Source: a virus
IMG/VR virus record: IMGVR_UViG_3300033153_005085
Span: 1-21,914 of that record
Direction: 5' to 3' (one strand)
Length of the DNA: 21,914 nt
The position numbers and the translations under genes are program-made. The notes below the pieces were generated by a model, which was not told the DNA's origin, made no database searches, and saw only the letters and a program-made list of their open reading frames with translations. Of this stretch, positions 1 to 8,057 are shown piece by piece (within the stretch, counting starts at the first letter, position 1; the number at the start of each line of letters is the position of its first letter).

Positions 1-92
1 GAATTAAATTCCGTGTAGATTTTGACGGCGACGGTACAATAGATACAGGTGAGATGTTTAACTTTTCTAGTATAGATTTGAGGCGTAGATGA
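1..92 (+). CDS. Partial C-terminus of a head-tail connector-region protein (EF-hand-like loop)
   Basis: This is the 3' end of a gene that begins outside the window; the open frame starts at base 3 and ends with TGA at 90-92. The 29 visible residues contain a 12-residue stretch, DFDGDGTIDTGE, that matches the EF-hand calcium loop spacing (D1, D3, D5, G6, I8, E12). The stop overlaps the next start as ATGA, so the two genes are translationally coupled. Its place just before the tail terminator suggests a head-completion or connector protein, but that is inferred from gene order only. The full protein is needed to name it. Confidence 0.6.
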   Translation, partial: IKFRVDFDGDGTIDTGEMFNFSSIDLRRR

Positions 93-523
93 GTCTAACG
101 AAAGTAAAACCGTATTTCAAATCAGTTGCAGAGGGTCAGGGTTTTACAATCTGGCCTGACGGTTTTAACTTTGAAAATATCCCAGAGAATTTAATCGATA
201 GGGCTTACCACTTAGAGTTAGATAACTTCTCAGGCGAGGGTCAGAACCAACAGGACCAGGAGATGTTAGTACCTATCATAGTTAGATGTTTTTTTAAGGG
301 CTTTCGAGATCCTGACGGTGCTATAGACACTGCGATCCAAAAAGCTGAGGACTTAATAACGGATGCGGTTAAGCCTAGTAATAGGCTTACACAATATGCT
401 AACGGTATCAAAAACGTTGTTTTCATAAACGGCGGTGCGATCCCGATAGCAGAGTCAAATGATAATACGATATTATTGGAGTTAAATTTTTCTGTGAGAG
501 TCATCTTACAGATATGCGAATGA
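89..523 (+). CDS. Putative tail terminator / tail completion protein
   Basis: A 144-residue protein directly upstream of the tail tube gene. Tail terminators of siphoviruses cap the tube at its head-proximal end and are usually 120-160 residues, so length and position fit. The sequence alternates short helices (around residues 75-95, AIQKAEDLITDAV) with beta-rich segments (62-72, 110-142), as expected for the small alpha/beta terminator fold. The start is ATG at 89, preceded by GAGG and overlapping the upstream stop as ATGA. There is no diagnostic motif, so the call rests on synteny, size and general shape; another head-tail connector protein is the main alternative. Confidence 0.6.
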   Translation: MSLTKVKPYFKSVAEGQGFTIWPDGFNFENIPENLIDRAYHLELDNFSGEGQNQQDQEMLVPIIVRCFFKGFRDPDGAIDTAIQKAEDLITDAVKPSNRLTQYANGIKNVVFINGGAIPIAESNDNTILLELNFSVRVILQICE

Positions 524-541
524 TAAAAAGGGAGGATAAAA

Positions 542-1441
542 ATGTCTTGTAATGGAGCTGGTAACATTAAACTCGAACCCGTCAACGTGACATTCGAGAT
601 AGAGCATCAAGTCTCTGTCCAGGCGATCGCTGACGACACATCGAGTTTATTAGACAAATATTTTAGCATTTATGCAGGTGATAACACTCAATATCACGTA
701 TGGTTTAACGTCGGCGCAGCCGGTGCAGATCCTACGCCTGCAGGCTCAACAGGGATTGAGGTCACTATAGCGGTAGATGATACTGCAGCGACAGTCGCGA
801 CAGCTATTGTAACAGCCGTCGATGCTGAGGGAGACTTTGGCGCGGTAGTAGTTGATAGTACAAAAGTACTTATCACCGCTGCGGCAGTGGGCGAAACCAC
901 TGAGTGGGCTGATGTTGATAGCGGTATGACTTTAACAGTCTGTCAGGAGGGCGGCACTCTCGATCTAGGTTTATTAGATGGCGATGTCGAAACTTCTTTC
1001 GAAGAAATCCTGCTCTCAATTAACTGCCATCAGGAGGGTCTTACACCTTTAGCAGAATTGCGACAGGGTATTACATCCGAGGTTTCTCTGACTATGAAAG
1101 AAGGAGACTTCGATAAGTTTAAACAGATTTTCGCGTCCACTGCAGGCGGTAAATTTACTCCTGTAGCTGGCACTGAAGTGTTTGGATGGGGAGACTCTAA
1201 GCAGGGTCTTAATGCATTAGTACAGGCTAGGCGTTTAAACCTTAACCCTGTAGCTAACGGAGCCGCTGATCACAGTCGCGATCTAACGTTTTGGAAAGCA
1301 TACCCAAAACCGGACACGATCGTTTTCTCAGGCGAAAACCCACAAACGTTATCGATGACATTTAGCATGTACCTAGACGACGCGAAAGATAGCCGGATCA
1401 AAATGTTTTGTTTCGGTGATTACACACAATTTACTCCATAA
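542..1441 (+). CDS. Major tail tube protein with an inserted domain
   Basis: A 299-residue protein placed between the terminator and the assembly chaperones, the usual position of the tail tube (major tail) protein. The C-terminal half (about 140-299) is beta-rich with segments such as TSEVSLTMKEGDFDKF and LSMTFSMYLDD, typical of tube proteins that hexamerise around the tape measure. Residues roughly 38-137 look like a separate domain: HVWFNV, then Gly/Ala/Thr-rich strands with a GIEVTI motif, of a type recurring in phage structural proteins. The start is well supported by GGGAGGA 5-6 nt before the ATG. It should be the most abundant tail protein. Confidence 0.75.
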   Translation: MSCNGAGNIKLEPVNVTFEIEHQVSVQAIADDTSSLLDKYFSIYAGDNTQYHVWFNVGAAGADPTPAGSTGIEVTIAVDDTAATVATAIVTAVDAEGDFGAVVVDSTKVLITAAAVGETTEWADVDSGMTLTVCQEGGTLDLGLLDGDVETSFEEILLSINCHQEGLTPLAELRQGITSEVSLTMKEGDFDKFKQIFASTAGGKFTPVAGTEVFGWGDSKQGLNALVQARRLNLNPVANGAADHSRDLTFWKAYPKPDTIVFSGENPQTLSMTFSMYLDDAKDSRIKMFCFGDYTQFTP

Positions 1442-1458
1442 AATGAGGTTAAAATTTT

Positions 1459-1713
1459 ATGTTAAATATTAATACGAAAGAAATCGTAAAAATAAAAATA
1501 GATGATACAGAGTATGACTTATCACCGCCGACGTTTGAGGCTATCGAGTCCTATCAGGACGATATAGCTGACCTAGGCGAGGATGATCCCAAAATGTTTG
1601 AGATAATGAAAACTCAACTTTTGGACTGCGGTTTACCTGAGGCTATCCTCAAAAAATTGCAGATGCGACACATACTATCGATCATCAAGGTGTTAACTGA
1701 AAAAAAGGACTGA
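1459..1713 (+). CDS. Tail assembly chaperone, G-like (short product)
   Basis: An 84-residue acidic protein between tail tube and tape measure genes, the standard position of the lambda G-type tail assembly chaperone, which coats the tape measure before tube polymerisation. It begins with a beta segment (KIKIDDTEYDL) followed by helices. GAGG lies 9 nt before the ATG. The last sense codons are GAA AAA AAG GAC before TGA. This contains A_AAA_AAG in the correct phase for -1 slippage, so a fraction of ribosomes should continue into the downstream frame to give a fused chaperone. Family-level similarity is not obvious beyond size and position; the frameshift makes the call strong. Confidence 0.8.
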   Translation: MLNINTKEIVKIKIDDTEYDLSPPTFEAIESYQDDIADLGEDDPKMFEIMKTQLLDCGLPEAILKKLQMRHILSIIKVLTEKKD

Positions 1714-1745
1714 CCGACCGCGATCTTATGAGAAGTAAGGTCGCG
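1687..1745 (+). promoter_or_regulatory. Programmed -1 ribosomal frameshift signal (A_AAA_AAG plus hairpin)
   Basis: The heptamer AAAAAAG at 1701-1707 sits in the zero frame as A_AAA_AAG, the same slippery sequence as E. coli dnaX. A 9-bp stem with one G-T wobble follows: CGCGATCTT (1719-1727) pairs with AAGGTCGCG (1737-1745) around a 9-nt loop, 11 nt after the slip site. AAGG at 1687-1690 lies 10 nt upstream and could act as the internal Shine-Dalgarno stimulator known from dnaX. A -1 shift joins the G and T frames with no stop in between. Confidence 0.85.
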
Positions 1746-2009
1746 AGGTTTTACGGTTGGGGAGACGATGAGATAAGCGGGATGTCTGAGATTAAGGTGC
1801 GAAAGTACTGGCAGGCTATCACCGCGATTGAGGCGAGGGAGTGTTTGATGCTTTTAGCTGTTAACGATTATCCTCACTTGAAAAAACACGATAGGTCTAA
1901 AGTCTATCGGCGTTTTTATCGTTTAGCTTATCCAGAGCAGGAGAGTGCTAACACGATGTCAATGGAGGACTTCGCTAAACGTATAGCAGGAGCGGTGAAA
2001 AATGGCTGA
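1707..2009 (+). CDS. Tail assembly chaperone T extension, made by -1 frameshift from the G gene
   Basis: This frame is open from the slip site to the TGA at 2007-2009 and adds about 100 residues to the G chaperone, giving a GT-type fusion of about 183 residues. The first residues after the slip are GLTDRDLMRSKVARFYGW. The FYGW and DDEI pattern is typical of the region just after the shift in such chaperones. The only internal ATG (1728) lies in the loop of a hairpin and has no Shine-Dalgarno site, which argues against independent initiation. In lambda the T part binds the tail tube protein and recruits it to the tape measure. The end overlaps the tape measure start by 8 nt. Confidence 0.8.
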   Translation, partial: GLTDRDLMRSKVARFYGWGDDEISGMSEIKVRKYWQAITAIEARECLMLLAVNDYPHLKKHDRSKVYRRFYRLAYPEQESANTMSMEDFAKRIAGAVKNG

Positions 2010-4398
2010 CGAAAAAGTAACAATCCATATTAAGCTAAACGAAACTGATATTAAAAAAGGTATCAAAGGGATTGAGACTCAAGTAGGTAAAACAGCCAAA
2101 AACGTAGAGGGTAAACTTAGTAAAGCCTTAACAGGCGGTTTTACAAAAGCGGCTAAAACTATTGCAGGTTTTGGCGCAGCATTTTTAGGTTTTCATTTAG
2201 TCCGAGAGGCTGTTGATAATCTAAGCAGTTTCAGTAAGGCGGTCGCCGAAGTATCGACGATCGTACCGGACGCTGTAAAAGTTAACGAGGCTTTTAAAAA
2301 CTCATTGATAGATGTGTCTGCGCAGTTCGGGACATCTGCCACGGCACAGGCTAAAACTTTTTATCAGATCATATCTGCAGGAGTAACCGACGTTACAAAG
2401 GCTAACCAATTACTAATAACCTCTAACAAACTAGCGATCGCGGGTTTAGCTGATGTAGCAGGAGCCGTCGATTTATTAACGACAGTTTTAAAATCCTATG
2501 AGAAACAAAACTTAGATGCTGCGACTGCGGCAGATATTTTATTTACGACAGTGAAACTCGGAAAGACTACTATGGAGGCTCTCCAAAGCTCACTCGGTCT
2601 GATAGTGCCGACAGCCTCGGCGATCGGTGTTAGTTTTGGCGATACCGCTGCGGCAGTTGCAACACTAGCGACCGTCACTGGTAATACATCTGTTGCGGTC
2701 ACTCAGTTAGATGCAGTATTTACGGGAGTTTTAAAAAAGCAGGACATGGCTGCGAAAATGGGTAAACGAGTTGCAAACGCATTTTCATTGCAGGCACTTA
2801 AAACTAAAGGACTGACTAAATTTTTAAGAGACCTAAACGATGCGCTCGGAGGTTCTGAGGAGAAACTTATCAAGTTACTCGGCAGGGCTGAGGGTGCTAA
2901 GGCGATCATGGGTTTAGCCGGAGACGGTTTTAAGAGTTTAGAAAAAAACGTTGACGGATTAAAAAAATCGTTAGGAGCTAACGAGGCTGCATTTCAAAAA
3001 ATGGCGAACACGATAGACTTTCAAATCTTACAATTAAAGTCTAGCTTTGAGGGTTTGGTTCTAAAGTTTACGACTCAAGACGAGGGACCGTTTGTCAGTG
3101 TTCTAAAAGATATTAACAAATCATTACTCGATATGCTTAAAAACTTCTCGACAGTACAGGAGGACTTTGTCAGGCGTATTAAGTCGATGGCGTTAGCTTT
3201 TGTCGCTGCATTTCTTTTGATTAGAGGACCTGCGGGCATTATGGGTTTTATTACCTCGTTAATAAAAGTCAACGCTTTCTTAGTTGAGACGGCGGCAGGG
3301 TTTACAGTTTTAAAGTTTAGAGGTGTAACAACATTCAAGGCTATACAGGTCGCTGCAATTTCTGCCGGTGCTAGTATGCAGGCATTAAGAGCAACAGTGA
3401 CAGCTCTAAAAATCGCCATCAGTCTGGGTTTACTGATAGCACTGGATGCGTTAATAAATAAGTTTTTAAAATTGCAGGACCTCACGGGTAGTGTATCAGG
3501 TGCTTTCAAGATTATGTTTATGGAGTTAAAGATATTATTTATGCAGTTTTCCGTAGGCATAAACGCGGCGTTTGCGTCGTTAGCTGAAAAAATACCAGGC
3601 CTCGGAAAGTCGATAGCTAAACCTTTTAACGATGCTGCAACCACTGCTTACAACTCTGTACTAACAATGCAGGAGCAGTTGCGACTATTGGTAGACTCGT
3701 ATCGACTGGCACAGGAGGAGTTAGCATCTCAGGGTCCTCTAAATCCGTTTAAAGATAAGGACACTGGTAAAACTTTAGGTGATTCTGCAATGGAGGCTGC
3801 GGAGGCAGTCGGTTATGCCTCAGGCCTTATTAGTATTTCGATAACAAAATCATTAACCGAGGGTACAAAACAATTTAACAAATTTCAAAAAGCAGTAAAT
3901 AAAACAATGAAACAGGGAGTAGTGAACACTATTTCTAAAAGTATGCAGTCTGTTGTAGGTGCGATCATGTCAGGCGGCGACGCTTTCGGCGCGTTTGCTA
4001 AATCAGTTGCCGGTACAATGGGAGAGTTAGCTATACAATTAGGACAGATGTTTATTATGGCTGGTATCTCGGTCGAGGCTATGAAAGTACTCGGCGGAGC
4101 ATCCGCGATAGTTGCGGGTTTAGCATTAGTCGCAGTCGGTACGATCTTAAAGTCCATGTCTGGAGGCGGTGCCGCTGCATCAGCTCCGGTCGGTGGAGGA
4201 GGCGGAGTAACCGGCATACCTCCGAGTGAGGGAGGGATCGATGCCGATCCTGAGGAGGTCGAACAGCGCGACCCGGAGACCAGAGTACAAGTAGTAGTAC
4301 ATGGTGACATCCTAGACTCGAAAGATACAGGCCTCAGAATTTTAGATATTTTAAACGCAAACTTTGATAATGAAGGCGGGAGGTTAGCGGTAACATGA
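2002..4398 (+). CDS. Tape measure protein
   Basis: A 798-residue protein that sets tail length and later helps DNA pass the cell envelope. The N-terminal 60 residues are Lys-rich and helical. Residues about 75-250 resemble the TP901-type tape measure core, with the AEVSTIVPDA start, repeated Ala-rich helices and a VTGNTSVAVTQLDAVFTG region. Hydrophobic segments lie near 395-425, 470-490 and 675-715, and a Gly-rich linker (about 720-745) precedes an acidic C-terminal tail. At the usual 0.15 nm per residue the tail would be near 120 nm, an estimate only. The ATG at 2002 overlaps the chaperone stop. This is the longest gene in the window, as expected for a siphovirus. Confidence 0.92.
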   Translation: MADEKVTIHIKLNETDIKKGIKGIETQVGKTAKNVEGKLSKALTGGFTKAAKTIAGFGAAFLGFHLVREAVDNLSSFSKAVAEVSTIVPDAVKVNEAFKNSLIDVSAQFGTSATAQAKTFYQIISAGVTDVTKANQLLITSNKLAIAGLADVAGAVDLLTTVLKSYEKQNLDAATAADILFTTVKLGKTTMEALQSSLGLIVPTASAIGVSFGDTAAAVATLATVTGNTSVAVTQLDAVFTGVLKKQDMAAKMGKRVANAFSLQALKTKGLTKFLRDLNDALGGSEEKLIKLLGRAEGAKAIMGLAGDGFKSLEKNVDGLKKSLGANEAAFQKMANTIDFQILQLKSSFEGLVLKFTTQDEGPFVSVLKDINKSLLDMLKNFSTVQEDFVRRIKSMALAFVAAFLLIRGPAGIMGFITSLIKVNAFLVETAAGFTVLKFRGVTTFKAIQVAAISAGASMQALRATVTALKIAISLGLLIALDALINKFLKLQDLTGSVSGAFKIMFMELKILFMQFSVGINAAFASLAEKIPGLGKSIAKPFNDAATTAYNSVLTMQEQLRLLVDSYRLAQEELASQGPLNPFKDKDTGKTLGDSAMEAAEAVGYASGLISISITKSLTEGTKQFNKFQKAVNKTMKQGVVNTISKSMQSVVGAIMSGGDAFGAFAKSVAGTMGELAIQLGQMFIMAGISVEAMKVLGGASAIVAGLALVAVGTILKSMSGGGAAASAPVGGGGGVTGIPPSEGGIDADPEEVEQRDPETRVQVVVHGDILDSKDTGLRILDILNANFDNEGGRLAVT

Positions 4399-5168
4399 GT
4401 TTAGAAACTTTCTCAGTCTTTTACTATGATTATGAAATAACCGAGGATAACAAATATCTCAATTTTGACGAGGGGTCAGGAGAGTTAACTGCGATAGTCG
4501 CTTTAGGTGACCATAGCTGGACTCAATTATGTTTAGCCGTACAGTCTGCTTTAAACGATGTCGGCACTCAAGTCTATACGGTAACCCCTAACAGGTCTGA
4601 CCGCACAGTCACTATCGAGGGAGACACATCAAACTTTACATTAAAAATCACTACAGGCGTTAACGCATCCGCTGCAGTTTTTGGTTTACTCGGTTTTACA
4701 GGCGCGGATGTTTCCGGCGCAGATACTTTCACAGGTAACTCTCAATCGGGGAGTGAGTACTACCCGCAGTTTATTTTACAGGATCACATATCATCAGATA
4801 ACTCTCAGCGTGCTGTTGAGGGTACGGTTAGAAAGTCAGCCTCAGGAGTCGTCGAGGTCGTTAGGTTCGGAGTCGAGACTTTTGTACAAATGAATATCAG
4901 GTTTGCAACTAATAAAGCTATGGACGGTAAGGTTATAAAAAGCAATGCGACAGGCATCGAGGATCTCCAGGCATTTATGCAGCATTTGATTACAAAGGCT
5001 CCTGTCGAGTTTATGCCAAACTTAAACGCTAGAAACACATTTGAAACATTGATTTTAGAAAGCACACGCGCAGACCGTAACGGCATCGGTTACGAGTTAC
5101 GAGAGTTATATAATAAAGGACTGCCGGGGTTTTTTGATACTGGCATTATGAAATTTAGAGTTGTTTAG
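4395..5168 (+). CDS. Distal tail-like structural protein
   Basis: A 257-residue protein immediately after the tape measure (ATGA overlap), the slot where siphoviruses encode the distal tail or first baseplate protein. The N-terminal 115 residues form a beta-rich domain with the pattern of short strands, a helix (WTQLCLAVQSALNDVG) and a TVTIEGDTSNFTLKITTG segment ending in LLGFTGAD. I recognise this as a recurring domain in phage virion proteins. The C-terminal 140 residues contain VVEVVRFGVETFVQMNIRF and GFFDTGIMKFRVV. A Dit-like role is inferred from position; no family motif fixes it. Confidence 0.5.
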   Translation: MSLETFSVFYYDYEITEDNKYLNFDEGSGELTAIVALGDHSWTQLCLAVQSALNDVGTQVYTVTPNRSDRTVTIEGDTSNFTLKITTGVNASAAVFGLLGFTGADVSGADTFTGNSQSGSEYYPQFILQDHISSDNSQRAVEGTVRKSASGVVEVVRFGVETFVQMNIRFATNKAMDGKVIKSNATGIEDLQAFMQHLITKAPVEFMPNLNARNTFETLILESTRADRNGIGYELRELYNKGLPGFFDTGIMKFRVV

Positions 5169-5180
5169 AGGAGTGTTAAT

Positions 5181-6062
5181 ATGAGTGTAGGTAACGGTCA
5201 ACCCGCAACAGCGACCACGTTTAACAGTGGGTTTTTATCTCGCACTGTTGACAGTGACACTGTAGGTATAGTTGGTTTAAAGCACGCCGCAAGTGGCGGA
5301 TTGATAACCAATGCCCAGCAACAGATAAATACTAACGAAAGCGACATATCTGATAACACATCTGACATCGCGGTTAACACTGCTAACGTATTAACTAACA
5401 CCGGTAACATCTCAACTAATACAACTAACATCAGTACAAATCAATCTAACATAACTACTCTGCAGGCGACTGCACCGACAGCCGATGAGAAAGCGGCACT
5501 AGCTGGCACTGATGGTGCGCCTGCAGTTGGCAATAAATACGTGACAGACTCCGATCCTAGATTAGGAGGAGGAGGAGGCGGTGCAGGTGCTCTATGGTTT
5601 AACGATACCGACGCTCCTATTGAGGAGTATGAGCAGGGCATCCAAAAGCATTTTTTCTCAGAGCAGGAGATCGGTAACCAAAAGTTATATTTACCTTTAA
5701 ACGTGCCGAGCGGTTACACTGCCGGTAATCAGATAAGCGTTTACCTAAAAGTCCACACTGCGGCGACATCAAATGACTATAACATGCAGGTAGTAACGAC
5801 TTTGATCAGAGACGGCGTGGACGCTATCACCTCAACTACAAACCAAAACACCGCAGACAGCGGAGACATAACAGCGAGTACGGCTAACCTTTATAAGAAA
5901 CTGACGATAACTTTAACTGACGGCAGTGGAGAGATAAACAGTGTAGCTGTAGGACCTGACGATTTACTAATTTTGGAGTTAACGAGAAAGGCTGTAGCCG
6001 GGACTGACATTACTGAGGACGTTAAGTTTGTACCTAGCACATCCGACTTTGTATTTGTATAG
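5181..6062 (+). CDS. Trimeric tail fibre-like protein with coiled-coil stalk
   Basis: A 293-residue protein with three visible parts. Residues about 45-92 contain regularly spaced N-T-x-x-I/V units, a heptad pattern with Asn in the core that is typical of trimeric fibre stalks. A conserved-looking linker (PTADEKAALAGTDG to YVTDSDPRL, about 97-130) and a Gly run follow. The C-terminal 150 residues form a beta-sandwich-like domain with alternating strands (QISVYLKVHT, KKLTITLTDGSG, DLLILELTRK), likely a receptor- or glycan-binding head. It has a strong ribosome site (GAGGAG). The repeated stalk codons make the DNA itself repetitive at 5320-5460. Confidence 0.65.
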   Translation: MSVGNGQPATATTFNSGFLSRTVDSDTVGIVGLKHAASGGLITNAQQQINTNESDISDNTSDIAVNTANVLTNTGNISTNTTNISTNQSNITTLQATAPTADEKAALAGTDGAPAVGNKYVTDSDPRLGGGGGGAGALWFNDTDAPIEEYEQGIQKHFFSEQEIGNQKLYLPLNVPSGYTAGNQISVYLKVHTAATSNDYNMQVVTTLIRDGVDAITSTTNQNTADSGDITASTANLYKKLTITLTDGSGEINSVAVGPDDLLILELTRKAVAGTDITEDVKFVPSTSDFVFV

Positions 6063-6071
6063 AGGTAAAAG

Positions 6072-8057
6072 ATGATACAAAAAAAGATCCTTACATTGAT
6101 TTTTGTTTTCCTTTGTTTAGCGATGTTGACGATGCTTTTAGCATCTAACTCAGATGCGAGAGTGAGAGAAAGTTTTAGGCAACATTTCGAGCCTGATAGA
6201 AACTTACTAGCAAACCCCGGTTTTGAAAACTACTCGGCATCGTGGACTAAACACGCATCGGACACTTTCGCAGTTGAAAGCACTACGCCGTTAGACGGAA
6301 AACGACACATACTTTATACATCCTCATCAACTGGTAGATGCATGGCATCCGAGGTGATAACCGTACAGTTAGGTATGCGAGGGCATGACTGCGAGGGGTC
6401 GATAAAAGTTATTAACGATCTTAACTCTACCGGAGATTTAACTTTAGATGTCTACGATGGATCAAACCCTATTGTATCAGTACCAATTCAAAGCACGTCG
6501 GCATCTATTTCTCAATGGGTCCGTACTCCAGTTTTTAGCTGTCCGGGTTCAGGCACGATGCAGTTACGACTCTGCTCTGCTAATGGGTCTCTTAGTACTG
6601 TAAAAGCTGATAGTGCATGGTTAGGTGATACCCGCAGAGACATGCAGGTCTCGCAAGCTGAAGTTATCGGTACATTAAAATACGATGGTGCTACAAATTG
6701 TGTTTGGTTTACTACAAGTGGAACATGGGTTGATTTTGGTCAAGACACAGATTGTAACGTGGCGACTGTGACGGGCCGGGCGCAGGTTCCTGCGACTAAA
6801 CTGCCTAGAATTGTTTTTCCATCATTAGGGCCAGGCAAGTATACTGTAGTAGCTCAAGGACAAATGTTACCTCATTATTCTGGTTCTGCAACTACTTGCC
6901 GTTTTTCATTAGCCGCGGATACTGGTACACCATCGGTTAGAGCCGGAGCGATACAACTATATTCCAGTTCTGCAACAACAGAAGACCGCGCAGAACAGTT
7001 AGTTGGCACATGGATATATCCAAACGCTGTTGGTGAAACGTCGTTTTCGATACAGTCATATCGTGCAGCCGGAGGCGGCGAGTGCCAGATACCAATTACA
7101 GACTCAAATATCGACTTGACTTTTACTGTTACTAAATTTCCTCTAGAGTCGCAAACAGCATACGACTTAAACGAACAGGGCTTTTTTATCTCTGCTAAAA
7201 ATAGTGTCGGTGCTTTCAGTATTGGAACAGGTAATGATGGCAGTTGGCAGGAAATGGATAACAGCGGCATTTCGCTTGTTTTAAATCCTGGCTCTGGTCC
7301 GGCTATGCAGACATGCACAAGTACAGAGGTCGCATCTGGTCTAACTTGTAGCGGAAATGAAAACATAGGAATTTCATTTGATATTTCAAAACCAAGATCG
7401 ATAATTGCTTGCGTTGATCTAAGCCATCTTTTCTCAGCGGTTCAGGTTACACAGCAATTTAAAATAATTGAAACAGCTAACAACTCGCAAACACAGGTTG
7501 TCGATACTGAGGAGGCTTTGTTCGCTTGGAACGCTACAGGAACCCACACTATGACACCGGGCCATAGTTTTTGCCGCACCTTTAATTTTACGAGTGTGGG
7601 CCAAAAAACTTTGAGACTAGTTGAATACACAAGCGGAGTATCCTCATTAACGTTAAACAGATGTCCTGAAACTAATGCTGTAAACTGGGTTATCACTGAC
7701 GCTGTTGAGGGTCATCAGATTGTCATTAACAATACAGTTTCAAGTCCTGTATTGTCCGGTAGACAAATATGCTCATTCAAAATAAACAATAGCGCAGGAA
7801 CACCGGTTGAATTTTTAGACGATGGGTGCATCGCTAGTATCACCGATATCGGAGTCGGAGACTACGAATTATATTTTGAAACTAATTTTTGGCCCACAAA
7901 ACCGAGTTGCACTGTCACGATGCAGAGCACGGTGCACGATGGATCATGCCATATAGAGGACACAGTCAGCGACTCAAAGATGGATGTGGTCTGCCATACT
8001 CTATCAGCTACGCCTTCAGATAGAGCGTTTTATGGAATTTGTATAGGACCGCGATGA
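6072..8057 (+). CDS. Large Cys-rich protein with N-terminal signal peptide, function unknown
   Basis: A 661-residue protein that starts with a classical export signal: KK, a hydrophobic core at about 6-24, and a likely cleavage after SDA near residue 29. The mature part begins with a carbohydrate-binding-like jelly-roll pattern (LLANPGFENYSASWTKH). It continues with several beta-rich domains carrying about 19 cysteines, spaced so that most domains hold a pair, as in disulfide-bonded extracellular proteins. A cleaved signal peptide is odd for a virion protein, because tails assemble in the cytoplasm. It may be a fibre with a hydrophobic anchor, or a true exported phage protein. The ATG is preceded by AGAGGT. 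Confidence 0.6.
   Translation: MIQKKILTLIFVFLCLAMLTMLLASNSDARVRESFRQHFEPDRNLLANPGFENYSASWTKHASDTFAVESTTPLDGKRHILYTSSSTGRCMASEVITVQLGMRGHDCEGSIKVINDLNSTGDLTLDVYDGSNPIVSVPIQSTSASISQWVRTPVFSCPGSGTMQLRLCSANGSLSTVKADSAWLGDTRRDMQVSQAEVIGTLKYDGATNCVWFTTSGTWVDFGQDTDCNVATVTGRAQVPATKLPRIVFPSLGPGKYTVVAQGQMLPHYSGSATTCRFSLAADTGTPSVRAGAIQLYSSSATTEDRAEQLVGTWIYPNAVGETSFSIQSYRAAGGGECQIPITDSNIDLTFTVTKFPLESQTAYDLNEQGFFISAKNSVGAFSIGTGNDGSWQEMDNSGISLVLNPGSGPAMQTCTSTEVASGLTCSGNENIGISFDISKPRSIIACVDLSHLFSAVQVTQQFKIIETANNSQTQVVDTEEALFAWNATGTHTMTPGHSFCRTFNFTSVGQKTLRLVEYTSGVSSLTLNRCPETNAVNWVITDAVEGHQIVINNTVSSPVLSGRQICSFKINNSAGTPVEFLDDGCIASITDIGVGDYELYFETNFWPTKPSCTVTMQSTVHDGSCHIEDTVSDSKMDVVCHTLSATPSDRAFYGICIGPR

Noticed and set aside
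3075-3644. 189-residue leftward frame inside the tape measure gene
   Set aside because: Antisense shadow of a well-supported tape measure gene; no ribosome site and no recognisable domain.
8039-8053. TTG start for the membrane-anchored protein
   Set aside because: The ATG at 8054 has AGGA 5 nt upstream and an ATGA overlap; the TTG has no ribosome site.
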